Assembly (NCBI GenBank): GCA_007741555.1
Contig: CP036526.1
Coordinates: 6,809,719 to 6,873,718 of the forward strand
Direction: 5' to 3'
Length of the DNA stretch: 64,000 nucleotides
From: Stieleria marina
GTDB taxonomy: Bacteria > Planctomycetota > Planctomycetia > Pirellulales > Pirellulaceae
In this document: piece by piece, positions 1 to 9,202 of the stretch
Numbering within the stretch: the stretch's first letter is position 1
Layout of the letters: every line of letters starts with the position of its first letter
Translations under genes and position numbers: made by a program
Notes under the pieces: model-generated
What the model was told of the DNA's origin: nothing
The model's database searches: none
What the model saw: the letters and a program-made list of their open reading frames with translations, nothing else

Positions 1-307
1 TCGTGTTTTCGACGATCTCTTCACGCGCTTTCTGAACGCTGGTCAAACACTTTGCACAAACCGTCGGCGGCGTGGAAATCGCAGCGTTGCAATTGGGACA
101 GTAGCATGTGATTGTCGGACGGATCGCGGCTTCAAAGAGTCCGCCCACACTGGACGCACTGAACCAAGCCGAATCGCCTTTGCGAATCTGAGTTTCGGGA
201 ACCACATCGCCACTGCGCACCAAATCCAAAAGCTCGTTGGGTTTCAGTGGTCCCACAACCGCTTCGGGCGCATCAGAGTCTTCAGGTTTTACAAACCAAT
301 CAGCCAC
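1..307 (-). CDS. GYF_2-domain / zinc-ribbon protein, partial (C-terminus beyond the window edge)
   Basis: The reading frame runs off the left edge, giving 102 visible residues. Residues 1-57 resemble the GYF_2 (DUF4339) fold: WFVKPED near the start, then VGPLKPNELLDLV, the charged TQIRKGDSAW segment and VGGLFEAA. A zinc ribbon follows with two CxxC pairs (CPNC and CAKC), then a basic helix. GYF_2 domains are common in planctomycete membrane proteins and are thought to mediate protein contacts; the partner is unknown. I chose the GTG at 307-305 because an in-frame stop lies just upstream, no ATG is available, and a GGAG motif sits 6 bases before it. It lies 93 bases downstream of the PH-domain gene on the same strand, so co-transcription is plausible. 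Confidence 0.75.
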   Translation of the reverse strand, partial: MADWFVKPEDSDAPEAVVGPLKPNELLDLVRSGDVVPETQIRKGDSAWFSASSVGGLFEAAIRPTITCYCPNCNAAISTPPTVCAKCLTSVQKAREEIVENT

Positions 308-400
308 GTTGGCTCCAGAAAACGAGTGTTATCGACAAGGCTGCCACGCTGGCCATCAATCCAGAGACGAGTCACGGACAGGCCTTTCATCTTAAACGAT

Positions 401-1033
401 CTAGATCGACTCGATGTGAAGGCTCCGCTTTCGCCTTTCGGCGCGACGAATGTCGTCGATCAATCCAGAAACCTCTTTAACCTTGGCGATCCCGTTCATT
501 GACAACGTAGGGTGCGTCCGATCGCTACCGGTCAACTGTATCGTACCAACGCCAAATGCGCGTTGAATCGGCCCCTGGCTGTAACTGACGTCGTCAATAT
601 CGATCACTTCGATCCGATCAGTCTGGCGGGTAAAAATCCCCGTCTGGTGAATAAATCGCTGTGTCGTCAATTGGTAATGAAATCCCAGACGTCGGTAGCC
701 GTAGAGCAGTCCTCCAATGATCCAGAGCAAAACGATCAGCCCTAGTGCAACAGCCCATGATAGCTGCGTCACCATGGCGGCCAAAATCAATATCGCGATG
801 CTAGCGATCCCCATGACCACCCAAGTTCCGATCATGGCATTGGGGCTGTAACCTCCCTGCCACAAATTTTCTTCGGGTTCAAAGTCATCCAGGCCAGCCT
901 GTTTGGACGCGATTTCTTGGCGAAATTTGGTCGCGGCCGTTTCTTCAGCGTCCAGCGGCGTTCCTTTCACTTTCAAATCGTGCTGGCGTTCTTCGTCCGA
1001 AATTTCGTCGGATTTGTTTTCTGAAGAGGTCAT
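401..1033 (-). CDS. Membrane protein with bacterial PH domain (bPH_2 / DUF304, YdbS-like)
   Basis: A 210-residue protein. It has an acidic soluble N-terminus (1-60), two adjacent hydrophobic helices (about 67-90 and 92-113), then a basic turn and a beta-rich domain. The phrases YQLTTQRFIHQTG, DRIEVIDIDDVSYSQ and GTIQLTGSD are typical of bacterial PH (DUF304) domains, as in YdbS/YdbT. It probably sits in the cytoplasmic membrane with the PH domain in the cytosol; the ligand is unknown. The frame stays open upstream to 1234, but the ATG at 1033 gives a normal family length and leaves an intergenic region divergent from nrdR. It precedes the GYF_2 gene on the same strand. Confidence 0.82.
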   Translation of the reverse strand: MTSSENKSDEISDEERQHDLKVKGTPLDAEETAATKFRQEIASKQAGLDDFEPEENLWQGGYSPNAMIGTWVVMGIASIAILILAAMVTQLSWAVALGLIVLLWIIGGLLYGYRRLGFHYQLTTQRFIHQTGIFTRQTDRIEVIDIDDVSYSQGPIQRAFGVGTIQLTGSDRTHPTLSMNGIAKVKEVSGLIDDIRRAERRKRSLHIESI

Positions 1034-1213
1034 AGGTCTTATTGAGCAAAGACGGGTGGTGGATTTTTTAACAGCAAACGGGATTCTGAAGACGAAGCCT
1101 CTGAGCATTATCAATGCTGAATGCATAGGATTCGCATCAGGGCCTTGTTCTTCGGACTTCATTCCCCTGATAATGTACCGATTCTCGTTCACCGCGTCAT
1201 TTCGGTTTTTACC

Positions 1214-1684
1214 ATGCGATGCCCTTATTGCCATGTCGACAACGATCGTGTCCTAGACACGCGTGCCGCAGATGAAGGCTACATGGTTCGTCGCAAACGG
1301 GTGTGCAGTAATTGCAACCGGAAATTTGCAACGCTGGAGAAGATCGAACAACTTCTGCTCCGAGTTGTTAAACGCGACGATACTCGCGAACCACTGGATC
1401 GGGAAAAAATCCGACGAGGTATCGAACGGGCTTGTTCAAAACGCAATATCCAGAGCGCCGTCGTTGAACGTGTAGTGCAAGACATCGAAGCTGATGTCTA
1501 CCGAGAATTTGACTCCGAAGTGCCCGCCAGCGAAGTCGGGCGCATCGTGATGAAGCATTTGGCCCGCCTGGACCAAGTGGCTTACATTCGGTTCGCTAGC
1601 GTTTATCACGAGTTCCATGACGCCCAAGACTTCATTCAGGCCATCTCGGCGATCGTTAAGCCGGTAAAAGTCGAATCTTGCTAG
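1214..1684 (+). CDS. nrdR: Transcriptional repressor NrdR
   Basis: This 156-residue protein has the full NrdR architecture. A zinc ribbon is formed by C3/C6 and C31/C34 (MRCPYC, then CSNCNRKFAT), and an ATP-cone domain occupies about residues 49-139. NrdR senses dATP/ATP through the cone and represses ribonucleotide reductase operons. The length matches the family (150-160) and the start at 1214 is fixed by the invariant MRCPYC N-terminus. No ribonucleotide reductase gene is in this window, so its targets are elsewhere. I see no convincing NrdR-box pair just upstream. Confidence 0.96.
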   Translation: MRCPYCHVDNDRVLDTRAADEGYMVRRKRVCSNCNRKFATLEKIEQLLLRVVKRDDTREPLDREKIRRGIERACSKRNIQSAVVERVVQDIEADVYREFDSEVPASEVGRIVMKHLARLDQVAYIRFASVYHEFHDAQDFIQAISAIVKPVKVESC

Positions 1685-1890
1685 GCTGCCGCTAAGTCCC
1701 CGCTACGGTCATCTCAACTCCTGCGGGAGTTTCACGCGAGGAACTCTGGATTCTGGGATTGATCCGCAGGCCAGAGAATCGTTATCAGGCAAGTTTCCTT
1801 TCGGTTCGCAAACCATTTTGGTTTTGAACATTTTAAAAAAAACACGCGCCGAACCGGGCCCTTACCACCCTTCGCAAGAGAACGACAAAG
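1685..1890. other. Intergenic region between nrdR and the glycine-zipper gene
   Basis: About 200 bases with no credible ORF. A small hairpin at 1716-1731 (AACTCC, loop TGC, GGGAGTT) follows nrdR and could end its transcript, but it has no real T tract. An A-rich stretch near 1825-1845 is the likely promoter and leader region of the next gene. Confidence 0.4.
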
Positions 1891-2592
1891 ATGACCCGCA
1901 TTTCTTTTCGCTTGATCGCAGTGACGACCATTGTCTGCCTGTCATTTTCGACCAGTTCGGCTCAAACGGGCCGCCAACGCGGCGCAACGCTCGGCGGATT
2001 GGCTGGCGCCGTTGCAGGCGGATTGATTGGTGATCACAACAACGAAGCCGGAGCGGGAGCGGGAATCGGCGCGGTCGTCGGTGCCGTCGCAGGCGGGCTG
2101 CTAGGAGACGCGTCCGACAAAGATCGTGCCATTGCATCGCAGCAACGCTACTACCAAAACCAGCAGCAACAACTTCACTATCAACAGCAACAAATCGCGG
2201 TTCAGCAATCGGCTGTTTCGCTAAACGACGTCATTGCGATGTCACGCAGTGGGCTAAGTGAATCAATCATTATCAACCAAGTTCACCAGCGTGGATACGG
2301 ACACCAGTTGCAGGTTGCCGAAATCATCTCGCTGCATCAAAACGGAGTCAGCGAGAACGTCATTTCCGCTCTACAACGTGCCCCCAGTGCTCAGCAGGCG
2401 ATGGTATCATCTGTCGCCAAAGCACCGGTCTATGTCGAACGCCCCGTCATCGTCCAGCAACCTGTGATTCATCACCGAGTCGTTCCTGCCCCCGTGATCA
2501 TCAACCCAACGCACGTGGTCACTCCGCGACATCACTACCACCACGATCGCCACCGAAACACACGGCGTTCCAGTTTCAACATTCGATTCTAG
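1891..2592 (+). CDS. Secreted glycine-zipper envelope protein
   Basis: A 233-residue protein. A cleavable signal peptide covers residues 1-24 (cleavage after SSA). A glycine-zipper segment follows at about 30-75, with repeated GGLAGAVAGGLIGD and GAVVGAVAGGLLGD units that would form a membrane-embedded helical hairpin. Next are a glutamine-rich stretch (about 80-108), two similar SLNDVIAMSRSG / VAEIISLHQNG helices, and a Pro/His/Val-rich tail. The class resembles YMGG/Rick_17kDa outer-membrane proteins; an envelope role is inferred. It has its own intergenic region upstream and converges on the TPR gene with 44 bases between stops. Confidence 0.8.
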   Translation: MTRISFRLIAVTTIVCLSFSTSSAQTGRQRGATLGGLAGAVAGGLIGDHNNEAGAGAGIGAVVGAVAGGLLGDASDKDRAIASQQRYYQNQQQQLHYQQQQIAVQQSAVSLNDVIAMSRSGLSESIIINQVHQRGYGHQLQVAEIISLHQNGVSENVISALQRAPSAQQAMVSSVAKAPVYVERPVIVQQPVIHHRVVPAPVIINPTHVVTPRHHYHHDRHRNTRRSSFNIRF

Positions 2593-2636
2593 GCCTGCCA
2601 AAAACGCCGGACAAACTCGCGTACCGCTGATCCGAA

Positions 2637-5615
2637 CTAGCGTGGCAATTGAACCGATTCATTTGCCAGTGCATCACGGTACTTGCTGACTTGTTCGTAA
2701 AGATGCCACTGCGTTGGATCATCCAACAAGCAACTCTCCTCGATGTGCAACGCCTCCTTTTTGCGTCCCAATCGGAACAAAATTTCAGCCAGCGTGTCAC
2801 GGTAAATCGCACTGTCCGGTTCAAGAAACACCGTGCGTTCGGACAGCTCGACGGCATCGTCCAATCTTCGATCGTTCATCGCGGCGACCCAGGCGACATT
2901 ATTACCCACGGTAACGTCCATCGGAAATCGCTTTAAGTGCGTCTTTCCGCGTTCAAAGAGTTCATCGAAGACTTTGTCTGCCAGTTCCGTCATCCCAGCC
3001 GTACGCATCTTGGGCAGTTGTTCTTCGGCAAACGAAATGTCCATCGGATCCAACTGGTTCAGTCGAGACAAGTGCTCCGCAACGGCAACGCGATCATTCC
3101 GATCGATCGCAGCTTCTAATGCCCAGCGACGAATGTAGATCGGCAACGTCACATAAGCTGACGACCGAAAATATGTCGACTCCAGCGTGCCGCCAACTGC
3201 CAAGTCAAACCAGCGAACAGCGGCCTCTCCATCTTGTTCGCGAATCATGGTCGAATACTTGCGAGCGACATCGTAAAACTCAGTCGCCTCCGCCGACCCC
3301 ATTGCCGTCATTGGCAACAGAACTTCATAAACTTCTTTGGCCATCGATTCGGCGCCCAAATCGGCAAGATGCTCGGCTATCGAGTCGCAAAACTCTGTTG
3401 ACGGAGAACACAACGTCAAATCGATCTGTCTGCGAAAATCCGCGGCCAGCACATTGTCGCCTTGATGCTTTGCCCCCATCCAGCGTCCAACCAGCGACTT
3501 CATGCCCGCAATGGCATCGGCCTCCCGGAAACGCTTCAGCCCCGGCGATTGCCCGTTGGCTCGCGCCCGTTTCCAAGTGAGATCAAAAAACTGATCCGCA
3601 CGTTGCACGTTGCCGGAACTCGCTTCGTAGAGAGCAAGTTCATAAAATGCATCTAGATCTCCCTTGCGGGCCAGATCCGACAAACACTTTGTCGCCAATT
3701 CAGTTTGACCATGCCGAGCAAAAAACTTAACGTAATCATGATTGATCTGAGAGCGATCCAGCGGCGGCATTCTGCTGTTTAGAAAACCAACCGACGCTCG
3801 GCTGTTCAGAGCTTCGTACAAACGTTCAAAGTCGCGGTCGGGCTCAAACCCCTGAGGCATGTCACCTCGCAACAAGTCGCACGCCATGCTGAAACGCTCA
3901 GGGAACGATGCCTGGCGATACAGACGTTTCAACGCATCGGTCATCGAACGCAGCGTCATCGACTCGGTGTCGTCCAACAGCCTCGCAGCACACCACTGGG
4001 CGGTTGCGGAAACCGTTTTGGCATCTTCGGCGACCACCAGTTGAAACACCCACTCGCTGCGTGATGTCGACAACAAATTCTGAACGACATAGTCACGCAG
4101 CGGACGCGGATCACGTGAAGGCCCGAACTGCAACGGTTCATTAGCAAGACGCTCAGCGATCTCCCATGCCGCGTCATCCCGACCGACCGCAAGCAGGCAT
4201 TTCATCAAGCCCATCAACTGGATGATTGCTTCATTGGGCACATCCGGATTCACTTGATCGCGGATGTTTCGGCGGCCAATAGCGGGTTGATTGCCACGCC
4301 GATTCTCGCCTTGGCCGCCCGCGGGTTGTTGCAGTAACGCAATGTCAGCAAGCTGCTTGTCAATGGTTTCATCGATCCACAAGTGCAGCTCACTGTCCAA
4401 ATCAGAAAGCCGGAAATTCAGTTTTTCAAATATCGCTTCCGGACGAGAAGCAGCCAAGGCAACGTCGACCAGTTCATTGGGATGCTTGCGGTCCAGCATT
4501 TTCAAAACAAGCTCCATCTGCCCGTGCAGCGCAAGCGATTTCCAAGCTAGACCAAACCCCTCCTGTTCGCTGGGAACCTTTGAAAGAACGCCAATTGCCT
4601 GGGATGCTTTGGATTCATCCGAACATCTGTCTGCCGCGACCAACACATGAACCCAACGCGTGATCTCGCTAAGCGACATACTCTGATCGGACGACTTTTC
4701 AGAGGTATCTCCGTCGACCAACGACGTCTTCTTGATTGAGCGGTCGGCTAGTTCTTGCCATCGGCCCCCCAGCATCAAACCGATTCGAATCAGATTATCG
4801 TTGGACGACTCCTTCGCCAACTCGATCGCTTTGTCCTGCTCGCCCCGGACCATCACAATGGCGACCATTGCTTCGTCTTGCAGAGCAGGCACCCATTGGG
4901 CTGCCGCACTGGGCAACAATGCATCGTCGTCGATTTTGATTCCCATCGCGTCCATCAAACGAACGCGACAAACGGCCATTTCTTTGTTGGCAGCTGACAA
5001 GTCGATCAGACGGAGCAGGTCCGGCAACGAATCATCTTGCATTGCGTGTTCGATATAAAATGGAAAACGCATCGTAAAGGCATTCGTCACCTTTTGTTTG
5101 ATTCGCTCAAACTCGATCGACTGGGCCGATTCTTGAACGGCAACCACCGCATCAGCAAACCGTCCAAGTTCAATCAGTTCGACAATGGCAGCGGGATCGT
5201 CACCCTTCTGAAGCAATCGCATCACACGCGGCGGCATGCCGGGCGATGTGCCGCGCCGCCACTGATCCAAGATCCATTTTGCTCTACCGGACACTTCTGG
5301 ATTGGAGTCTCGTGCGGCCCGTTGAACCTGATCACGAAGCTCGTCGCGTGAGCCCCACATGCGGAGCGTTGCCTGCTGCCGACTGGAGTAACGTCCTTTC
5401 GAAAGCTGGTCCAGCAATGAAATTGTGTCTTCGCTCGATTCAATCTCTGCGGCATCGTCTTTTAGCAACGCGTCGGGCAGTTCGCTTCGCTTTGGTGACT
5501 GAGCGAATGACGGCAAAGCAGCCGCAGCGGTCACCACCAAGGCGAATGCGTGCGCTAACCCAATCAGTGCCGGCCGCATCAAGCGACTCGGTGTATTCGT
5601 CGACTTCTGTTTCAT
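2637..5615 (-). CDS. Very large secreted tetratricopeptide/helical-repeat protein
   Basis: A protein of about 992 residues with an N-terminal signal sequence (hydrophobic ALIGLAHAFALVVTAAAALP, cleavage after SFA). Almost all the rest is alpha-helical repeat, with TPR-like A/G/L/Y spacing clearest near the C-terminus (VGNNVAWVAAMNDRRLDDAVELSER, then AIYRDTLAEILFRLGRKKEALHIEE in adjacent repeats). A Gly/Arg/Gln-rich linker lies mid-protein. It is probably periplasmic and acts as a protein-interaction scaffold; no catalytic motif is visible. An ATG at 5630 is an alternative start. It is divergent from the PQQ-propeller gene, so the two may share a regulatory region. Confidence 0.78.
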   Translation of the reverse strand: MKQKSTNTPSRLMRPALIGLAHAFALVVTAAAALPSFAQSPKRSELPDALLKDDAAEIESSEDTISLLDQLSKGRYSSRQQATLRMWGSRDELRDQVQRAARDSNPEVSGRAKWILDQWRRGTSPGMPPRVMRLLQKGDDPAAIVELIELGRFADAVVAVQESAQSIEFERIKQKVTNAFTMRFPFYIEHAMQDDSLPDLLRLIDLSAANKEMAVCRVRLMDAMGIKIDDDALLPSAAAQWVPALQDEAMVAIVMVRGEQDKAIELAKESSNDNLIRIGLMLGGRWQELADRSIKKTSLVDGDTSEKSSDQSMSLSEITRWVHVLVAADRCSDESKASQAIGVLSKVPSEQEGFGLAWKSLALHGQMELVLKMLDRKHPNELVDVALAASRPEAIFEKLNFRLSDLDSELHLWIDETIDKQLADIALLQQPAGGQGENRRGNQPAIGRRNIRDQVNPDVPNEAIIQLMGLMKCLLAVGRDDAAWEIAERLANEPLQFGPSRDPRPLRDYVVQNLLSTSRSEWVFQLVVAEDAKTVSATAQWCAARLLDDTESMTLRSMTDALKRLYRQASFPERFSMACDLLRGDMPQGFEPDRDFERLYEALNSRASVGFLNSRMPPLDRSQINHDYVKFFARHGQTELATKCLSDLARKGDLDAFYELALYEASSGNVQRADQFFDLTWKRARANGQSPGLKRFREADAIAGMKSLVGRWMGAKHQGDNVLAADFRRQIDLTLCSPSTEFCDSIAEHLADLGAESMAKEVYEVLLPMTAMGSAEATEFYDVARKYSTMIREQDGEAAVRWFDLAVGGTLESTYFRSSAYVTLPIYIRRWALEAAIDRNDRVAVAEHLSRLNQLDPMDISFAEEQLPKMRTAGMTELADKVFDELFERGKTHLKRFPMDVTVGNNVAWVAAMNDRRLDDAVELSERTVFLEPDSAIYRDTLAEILFRLGRKKEALHIEESCLLDDPTQWHLYEQVSKYRDALANESVQLPR

Positions 5616-5841
5616 ATCGCTAGGACCCATTCCAAATGAAGCCGGATGCCCAATTCGTCTACTACGATTCAATGCCGCCAAGACGTCTCGCCCGCACCAT
5701 TATGACCACAAGTGGCCATCTGTCATCCAGTTTGTCACCCACGACGTCACTGGCCACCAAATACAGCTAAGATAAAGGACTCACTCGCGATAGAATCGCC
5801 ACTAAACCATATACACCGACGCCACGAGGTTCTCTTTTACA
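5616..5841. other. Divergent promoter region between the TPR gene and the propeller gene
   Basis: The starts of two outward-facing genes bracket 226 bases, so promoters for both must lie here. A pair of inverted GTGGCCA/TGGCCAC words lies at 5712-5718 and 5751-5757. Seven-base arms this far apart could be chance, so I assign no operator. Confidence 0.4.
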
Positions 5842-7191
5842 ATGAATCGATTTCGCCCTGATAACGTGATGACACGAAACTCTTCGACGCTGAAACAGCT
5901 GCTCGCCACGACGCTTGGCGTCACTGCACTGTTGATGCTGGACACTTCGGCGTATTCCGACGCTCCCACCGCTTGGCCTCAATGGCGGGGTAGTGCACAA
6001 AATGGTGTGGCCACGGGAACCCATTATCCGACCCAGTGGAACGAGGAATCGAACATTGACTGGAAGACGGAGATCCCCGGCCTGGGCGGCAGTACTCCTG
6101 TGACCCACGACAACGTTGCTTACCTCACGTCCGGTATGGACGGTAAAAACAAGTTGATGGCCATCGATACGGAATCGGGAACCGTCAAATGGGAAATCGA
6201 AATTGGCGACGACACGGGCAACAAACACAAAAAGGGTGGCGGCAGCAATCCGTCCGCGATTACCGACGGCGAATTGATCTATGCGTTCTTTCGAAGTGGC
6301 GATCTTGGCTGCGTCGACAAGAACGGAAAGCTGAAATGGCAAACTCAACTTAGCTACGACATGAAAGACGGACTGTGGTGGGATCTTGGAACATCCCCCA
6401 TCCTGACTGACAACGCTGTTGTGCTAACCGTAATGCATACCGGGCCCAGCTATTTGATCGCCTTTGACAAGCAAACCGGAAAAGAACTTTGGAAGGGCGA
6501 TCGCAGTGTGGATGCGCCCAAAGAAGCCGCGCAAAGTTACGCCACGCCACTGAACGTTCAAGTCGATGGCAAGCCGATGATTGCAGTGATGGGCGGCGAC
6601 TACCTGACGATCCATGACGCCAGCAACGGAAAGGAACTGGGCCGACTGGGCGGATTCAATCCAACGTCACACGAATACTTTCGCTCGATCGCGTCGCCCG
6701 TTGCTCAAGGCAACCTTATCATTTGCCCCTATGCACGCGGGGCCTCGGTAACGGCGGTCCGCATGGACGACCTAGCAAAGGGAAAAGGCAAAGACGCTAT
6801 CGCATGGTTTCGCGACGACATTGGCAGCGATGTGCCGACACCCGCAGCAAAGGACGGCCGAGTCTATTTCATCAGTGACGGTAAACAGACTCGTGGCTTG
6901 GTGACCTGTGTCGACGCCAAAACCGGTGAGACAATCTGGGACACAAAACTTCCCAAATCGCGGGTCGGCTTTAGTAGCTCGCCGCTAATCGCGGGAGACC
7001 ATCTTTACATCACTGGTGAAAACGCAACGACGTACGTGATCGGCCCGCTTTCGGCTGGCAAGAACGAACTGGCCGCGACAAACGAAGTGAGCGATGACGT
7101 TCAATACACCGTCGCCAGCCCGACCGCGATTGGCGACGCAATCTTATTAAGATCCCGCAGTCACTTGTACAAGATCAAGTCCGATGACTAA
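5842..7191 (+). CDS. Exported PQQ-binding-like beta-propeller protein
   Basis: A 449-residue protein with a signal sequence (about residues 18-42, LLATTLGVTALLMLDTSAYS). A propeller of BamB/PQQ-like blades follows: WPQWRGSAQNGV is the hallmark opening in planctomycetes, and later blades read LMAIDTESGTVKWE, YLIAFDKQTGKELWKG and LVTCVDAKTGETIWD. The Trp-docking pattern supports an eight-bladed quinoprotein-like fold. No dehydrogenase active site is evident, so a binding or scaffold role in the periplasm is more likely than enzymatic activity. It is followed after 17 bases by the cyclic-nucleotide-binding gene, suggesting an operon. Confidence 0.85.
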   Translation: MNRFRPDNVMTRNSSTLKQLLATTLGVTALLMLDTSAYSDAPTAWPQWRGSAQNGVATGTHYPTQWNEESNIDWKTEIPGLGGSTPVTHDNVAYLTSGMDGKNKLMAIDTESGTVKWEIEIGDDTGNKHKKGGGSNPSAITDGELIYAFFRSGDLGCVDKNGKLKWQTQLSYDMKDGLWWDLGTSPILTDNAVVLTVMHTGPSYLIAFDKQTGKELWKGDRSVDAPKEAAQSYATPLNVQVDGKPMIAVMGGDYLTIHDASNGKELGRLGGFNPTSHEYFRSIASPVAQGNLIICPYARGASVTAVRMDDLAKGKGKDAIAWFRDDIGSDVPTPAAKDGRVYFISDGKQTRGLVTCVDAKTGETIWDTKLPKSRVGFSSSPLIAGDHLYITGENATTYVIGPLSAGKNELAATNEVSDDVQYTVASPTAIGDAILLRSRSHLYKIKSDD

Positions 7192-7208
7192 GTAAAGCGT
7201 CAGGTGCA

Positions 7209-7679
7209 ATGAGCCAACCGCCGATCCATTTGTTACGCACGATGCCGATTTTCGGTGGACTGAGCGAATCAGCCTTGGAGCTAATCTTTGAAGTTGCTCA
7301 GGAGAGGTCGATCTCTCTGGGCGACTATCTTTTTCGTGAAGGTGACAACGCCGAATCGCTTTTCGTACTGCAATCCGGCGAAGTTTCCGTCCAAAAACAG
7401 AATGGCAAAAAACCAATCACCCTGGGGCACCTTGGCCCAGGTGACTGCATCGGCGAAATGGCTTTGATTGATTTCCAGCCTCGATCCGCTTCCATTTTGG
7501 CAACGACCGATTGCCAAGTGATCGAAATTTCCTCATCGGGTCTGCGGCAATTGATGACCAGCGATTTGATGCAGTACACCATGATCATGATGAACATGGG
7601 ACGCGAAGTCAGTCGTCGCTTGCGAATCGCCGACGAGCGTATCCTTCAGATGCAAGAAGACTCGGCCCGACGCCGATGA
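7209..7679 (+). CDS. Stand-alone cyclic-nucleotide-binding (CNB/Crp-type) domain protein
   Basis: The 156 residues are nearly all one CNB domain (about 12-130): a leading helix (MPIFGGLSESALELIFE), the beta-roll (GDYLFREGDNAESLFVLQSGEVSV), the phosphate-binding cassette region (PGDCIGEMALIDFQPRSAS) and a C-terminal helix. The PBC has the G-E-x-A-L...R-x-A-x pattern compatible with cNMP binding. There is no helix-turn-helix, so this is not a complete Crp/Fnr regulator; it probably acts by protein contact. The upstream propeller gene is 17 bases away. It converges on the thioredoxin gene with 19 bases between stops. Confidence 0.85.
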   Translation: MSQPPIHLLRTMPIFGGLSESALELIFEVAQERSISLGDYLFREGDNAESLFVLQSGEVSVQKQNGKKPITLGHLGPGDCIGEMALIDFQPRSASILATTDCQVIEISSSGLRQLMTSDLMQYTMIMMNMGREVSRRLRIADERILQMQEDSARRR

Positions 7680-7698
7680 CGACGTCAAGCTGACATTT

Positions 7699-9123
7699 CT
7701 ACGAACCCAGCAGCTCTTCGATTTTCTTCTGAATCGCTGCCGCCGTTTCTTTGCCAGCACCTGTCTTGATCAGTTGGACGACGCCCTCCTTGTCGATCAG
7801 CACCACGTGCGGGATACCACGCACGCCATACTGGCCGTTCATTCCGCTACCCTCGGGAGTGACGATCACGGGGTGCTCCAATTTGTGATGCTCTAGAAAA
7901 CGAGCGATCGTTTGACGTTCGTCGGCCGCCGAAACGTCTTTGCGTGAACGTGACGCTCGGTTTTTTTCTTCATCCCACTCAAAGTTGTAGTACGTCGTCA
8001 CGCCGACGATCTCAAAATCCTCATCGCCGAACTCTTCGCGCCATTTGCGCAGATGCGGAAACGTCGCGATGCAAGGTCCGCACCACATCGCCCAAAAATC
8101 CAACAACACCACCTTGCCATCCAGATCTTCTCGCTGCATATCGATCGTGTTGACCCAGCCATCAATGTCCCAGTCGGGAGCCGGTTTTCCAACCAGTGAT
8201 TCCTTGGGTTTGGCTGACGACATTTGCATCTTGTACAGTTCAATGCGTTTCAGCGTGGCGCGAACCGCCGCGTTCTTGTTGGCAAACGGCTCAAGCGTAC
8301 TCAGGGCAGTATCGATAAGCTCTTTCGTTTTATCGGGATCTTCTTGGCTCCAGCGAGTGATCTTCAACAGTTGCGTTTCCGCATAGCTTGATTGCAACGG
8401 CAGCGAATCTGGGTACTTCTGGATTGCCGCTGCGACCAATGCTTCGAGTTCCTTTTTGGATTGGTCAAACCACAATTCGTTGTCTTCGCCTTCGTCCGTC
8501 AGTGCACGGAACATTGCGACATAAGCCTGCATTGATTCTTCGGTAGCATCGCTCGTCGCGTTCGTTTTCGCCAGCTTTGCGACGTGTTCTTCGACCAGAT
8601 CCTTTGCTTCTTTGTCTTTACCGTCGTCCGCAAGCAGTCGAGCCTTCAGCACCGCAAGCTGCGAAACCGGCAACAAGTTCGCATCAAACTTTGTCAATCG
8701 AATGTAAGCAAGCTCAATCGCTTCGTTCAGACTGGCCGTGTTGCCAGACTCCTCGGCGACCTCCTGCATGCTCTGAATCGTCATCCAAGCTCCGTACTGG
8801 TTTCGCGCATCTTGTGCATGCTGGAGCTGAAACTCCAAGAGTTTCGCAAACTGTTCATTGGCAGCTTTGAAATTACCTTCGGAAGCCAACCGAGACGCCA
8901 AGCTTTGACGCAGCACATTCAGATCTTCCGATTCCGGGTCGACCTCAATTTTACTTTCTAAATAGATTGTCGCTGCAATTAGATCGTCCGCCATTTTGTC
9001 CCGTAGCTCGTCATGCAGTCGACGAAATTCCGCCAAACTGTTCTTTTCTTGAGCCGTCGTTCCGAGCGAAAAAAGAACAGCAAATAACGCAGCGCACAGC
9101 AGAGCCTTGGAGCAATTTTGCAT
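7699..9123 (-). CDS. Secreted TlpA/ResA-type thioredoxin with N-terminal helical repeats
   Basis: A protein of about 474 residues. It has a signal peptide at the N-terminus (LCAALFAVLFSLGTTAQ), a long helical, TPR-like region (about 30-310), and a C-terminal TlpA-like thioredoxin domain (about 320-474). The domain contains the redox motif WCGPC in LDFWAMWCGPC and the cis-proline segment GIPHVVLID. A role in periplasmic thiol-disulfide exchange is inferred. The ATG at 9123 is preferred over a TTG five codons upstream because it starts the signal peptide cleanly. The gene stands alone between convergent and same-strand neighbours. Confidence 0.87.
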   Translation of the reverse strand: MQNCSKALLCAALFAVLFSLGTTAQEKNSLAEFRRLHDELRDKMADDLIAATIYLESKIEVDPESEDLNVLRQSLASRLASEGNFKAANEQFAKLLEFQLQHAQDARNQYGAWMTIQSMQEVAEESGNTASLNEAIELAYIRLTKFDANLLPVSQLAVLKARLLADDGKDKEAKDLVEEHVAKLAKTNATSDATEESMQAYVAMFRALTDEGEDNELWFDQSKKELEALVAAAIQKYPDSLPLQSSYAETQLLKITRWSQEDPDKTKELIDTALSTLEPFANKNAAVRATLKRIELYKMQMSSAKPKESLVGKPAPDWDIDGWVNTIDMQREDLDGKVVLLDFWAMWCGPCIATFPHLRKWREEFGDEDFEIVGVTTYYNFEWDEEKNRASRSRKDVSAADERQTIARFLEHHKLEHPVIVTPEGSGMNGQYGVRGIPHVVLIDKEGVVQLIKTGAGKETAAAIQKKIEELLGS

Positions 9124-9202
9124 ATCAAAGACAATCAACCGAGAAAGAAAGAGTTGGCAGTGACGATGACTTGATCATAACACGTTGCACTGCTCAGCAG
9201 GT

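Noticed and set aside
5712-5757. An inverted pair of GTGGCCA words as a possible operator
   Set aside because: Arms of seven bases separated by over 30 bases are likely by chance.
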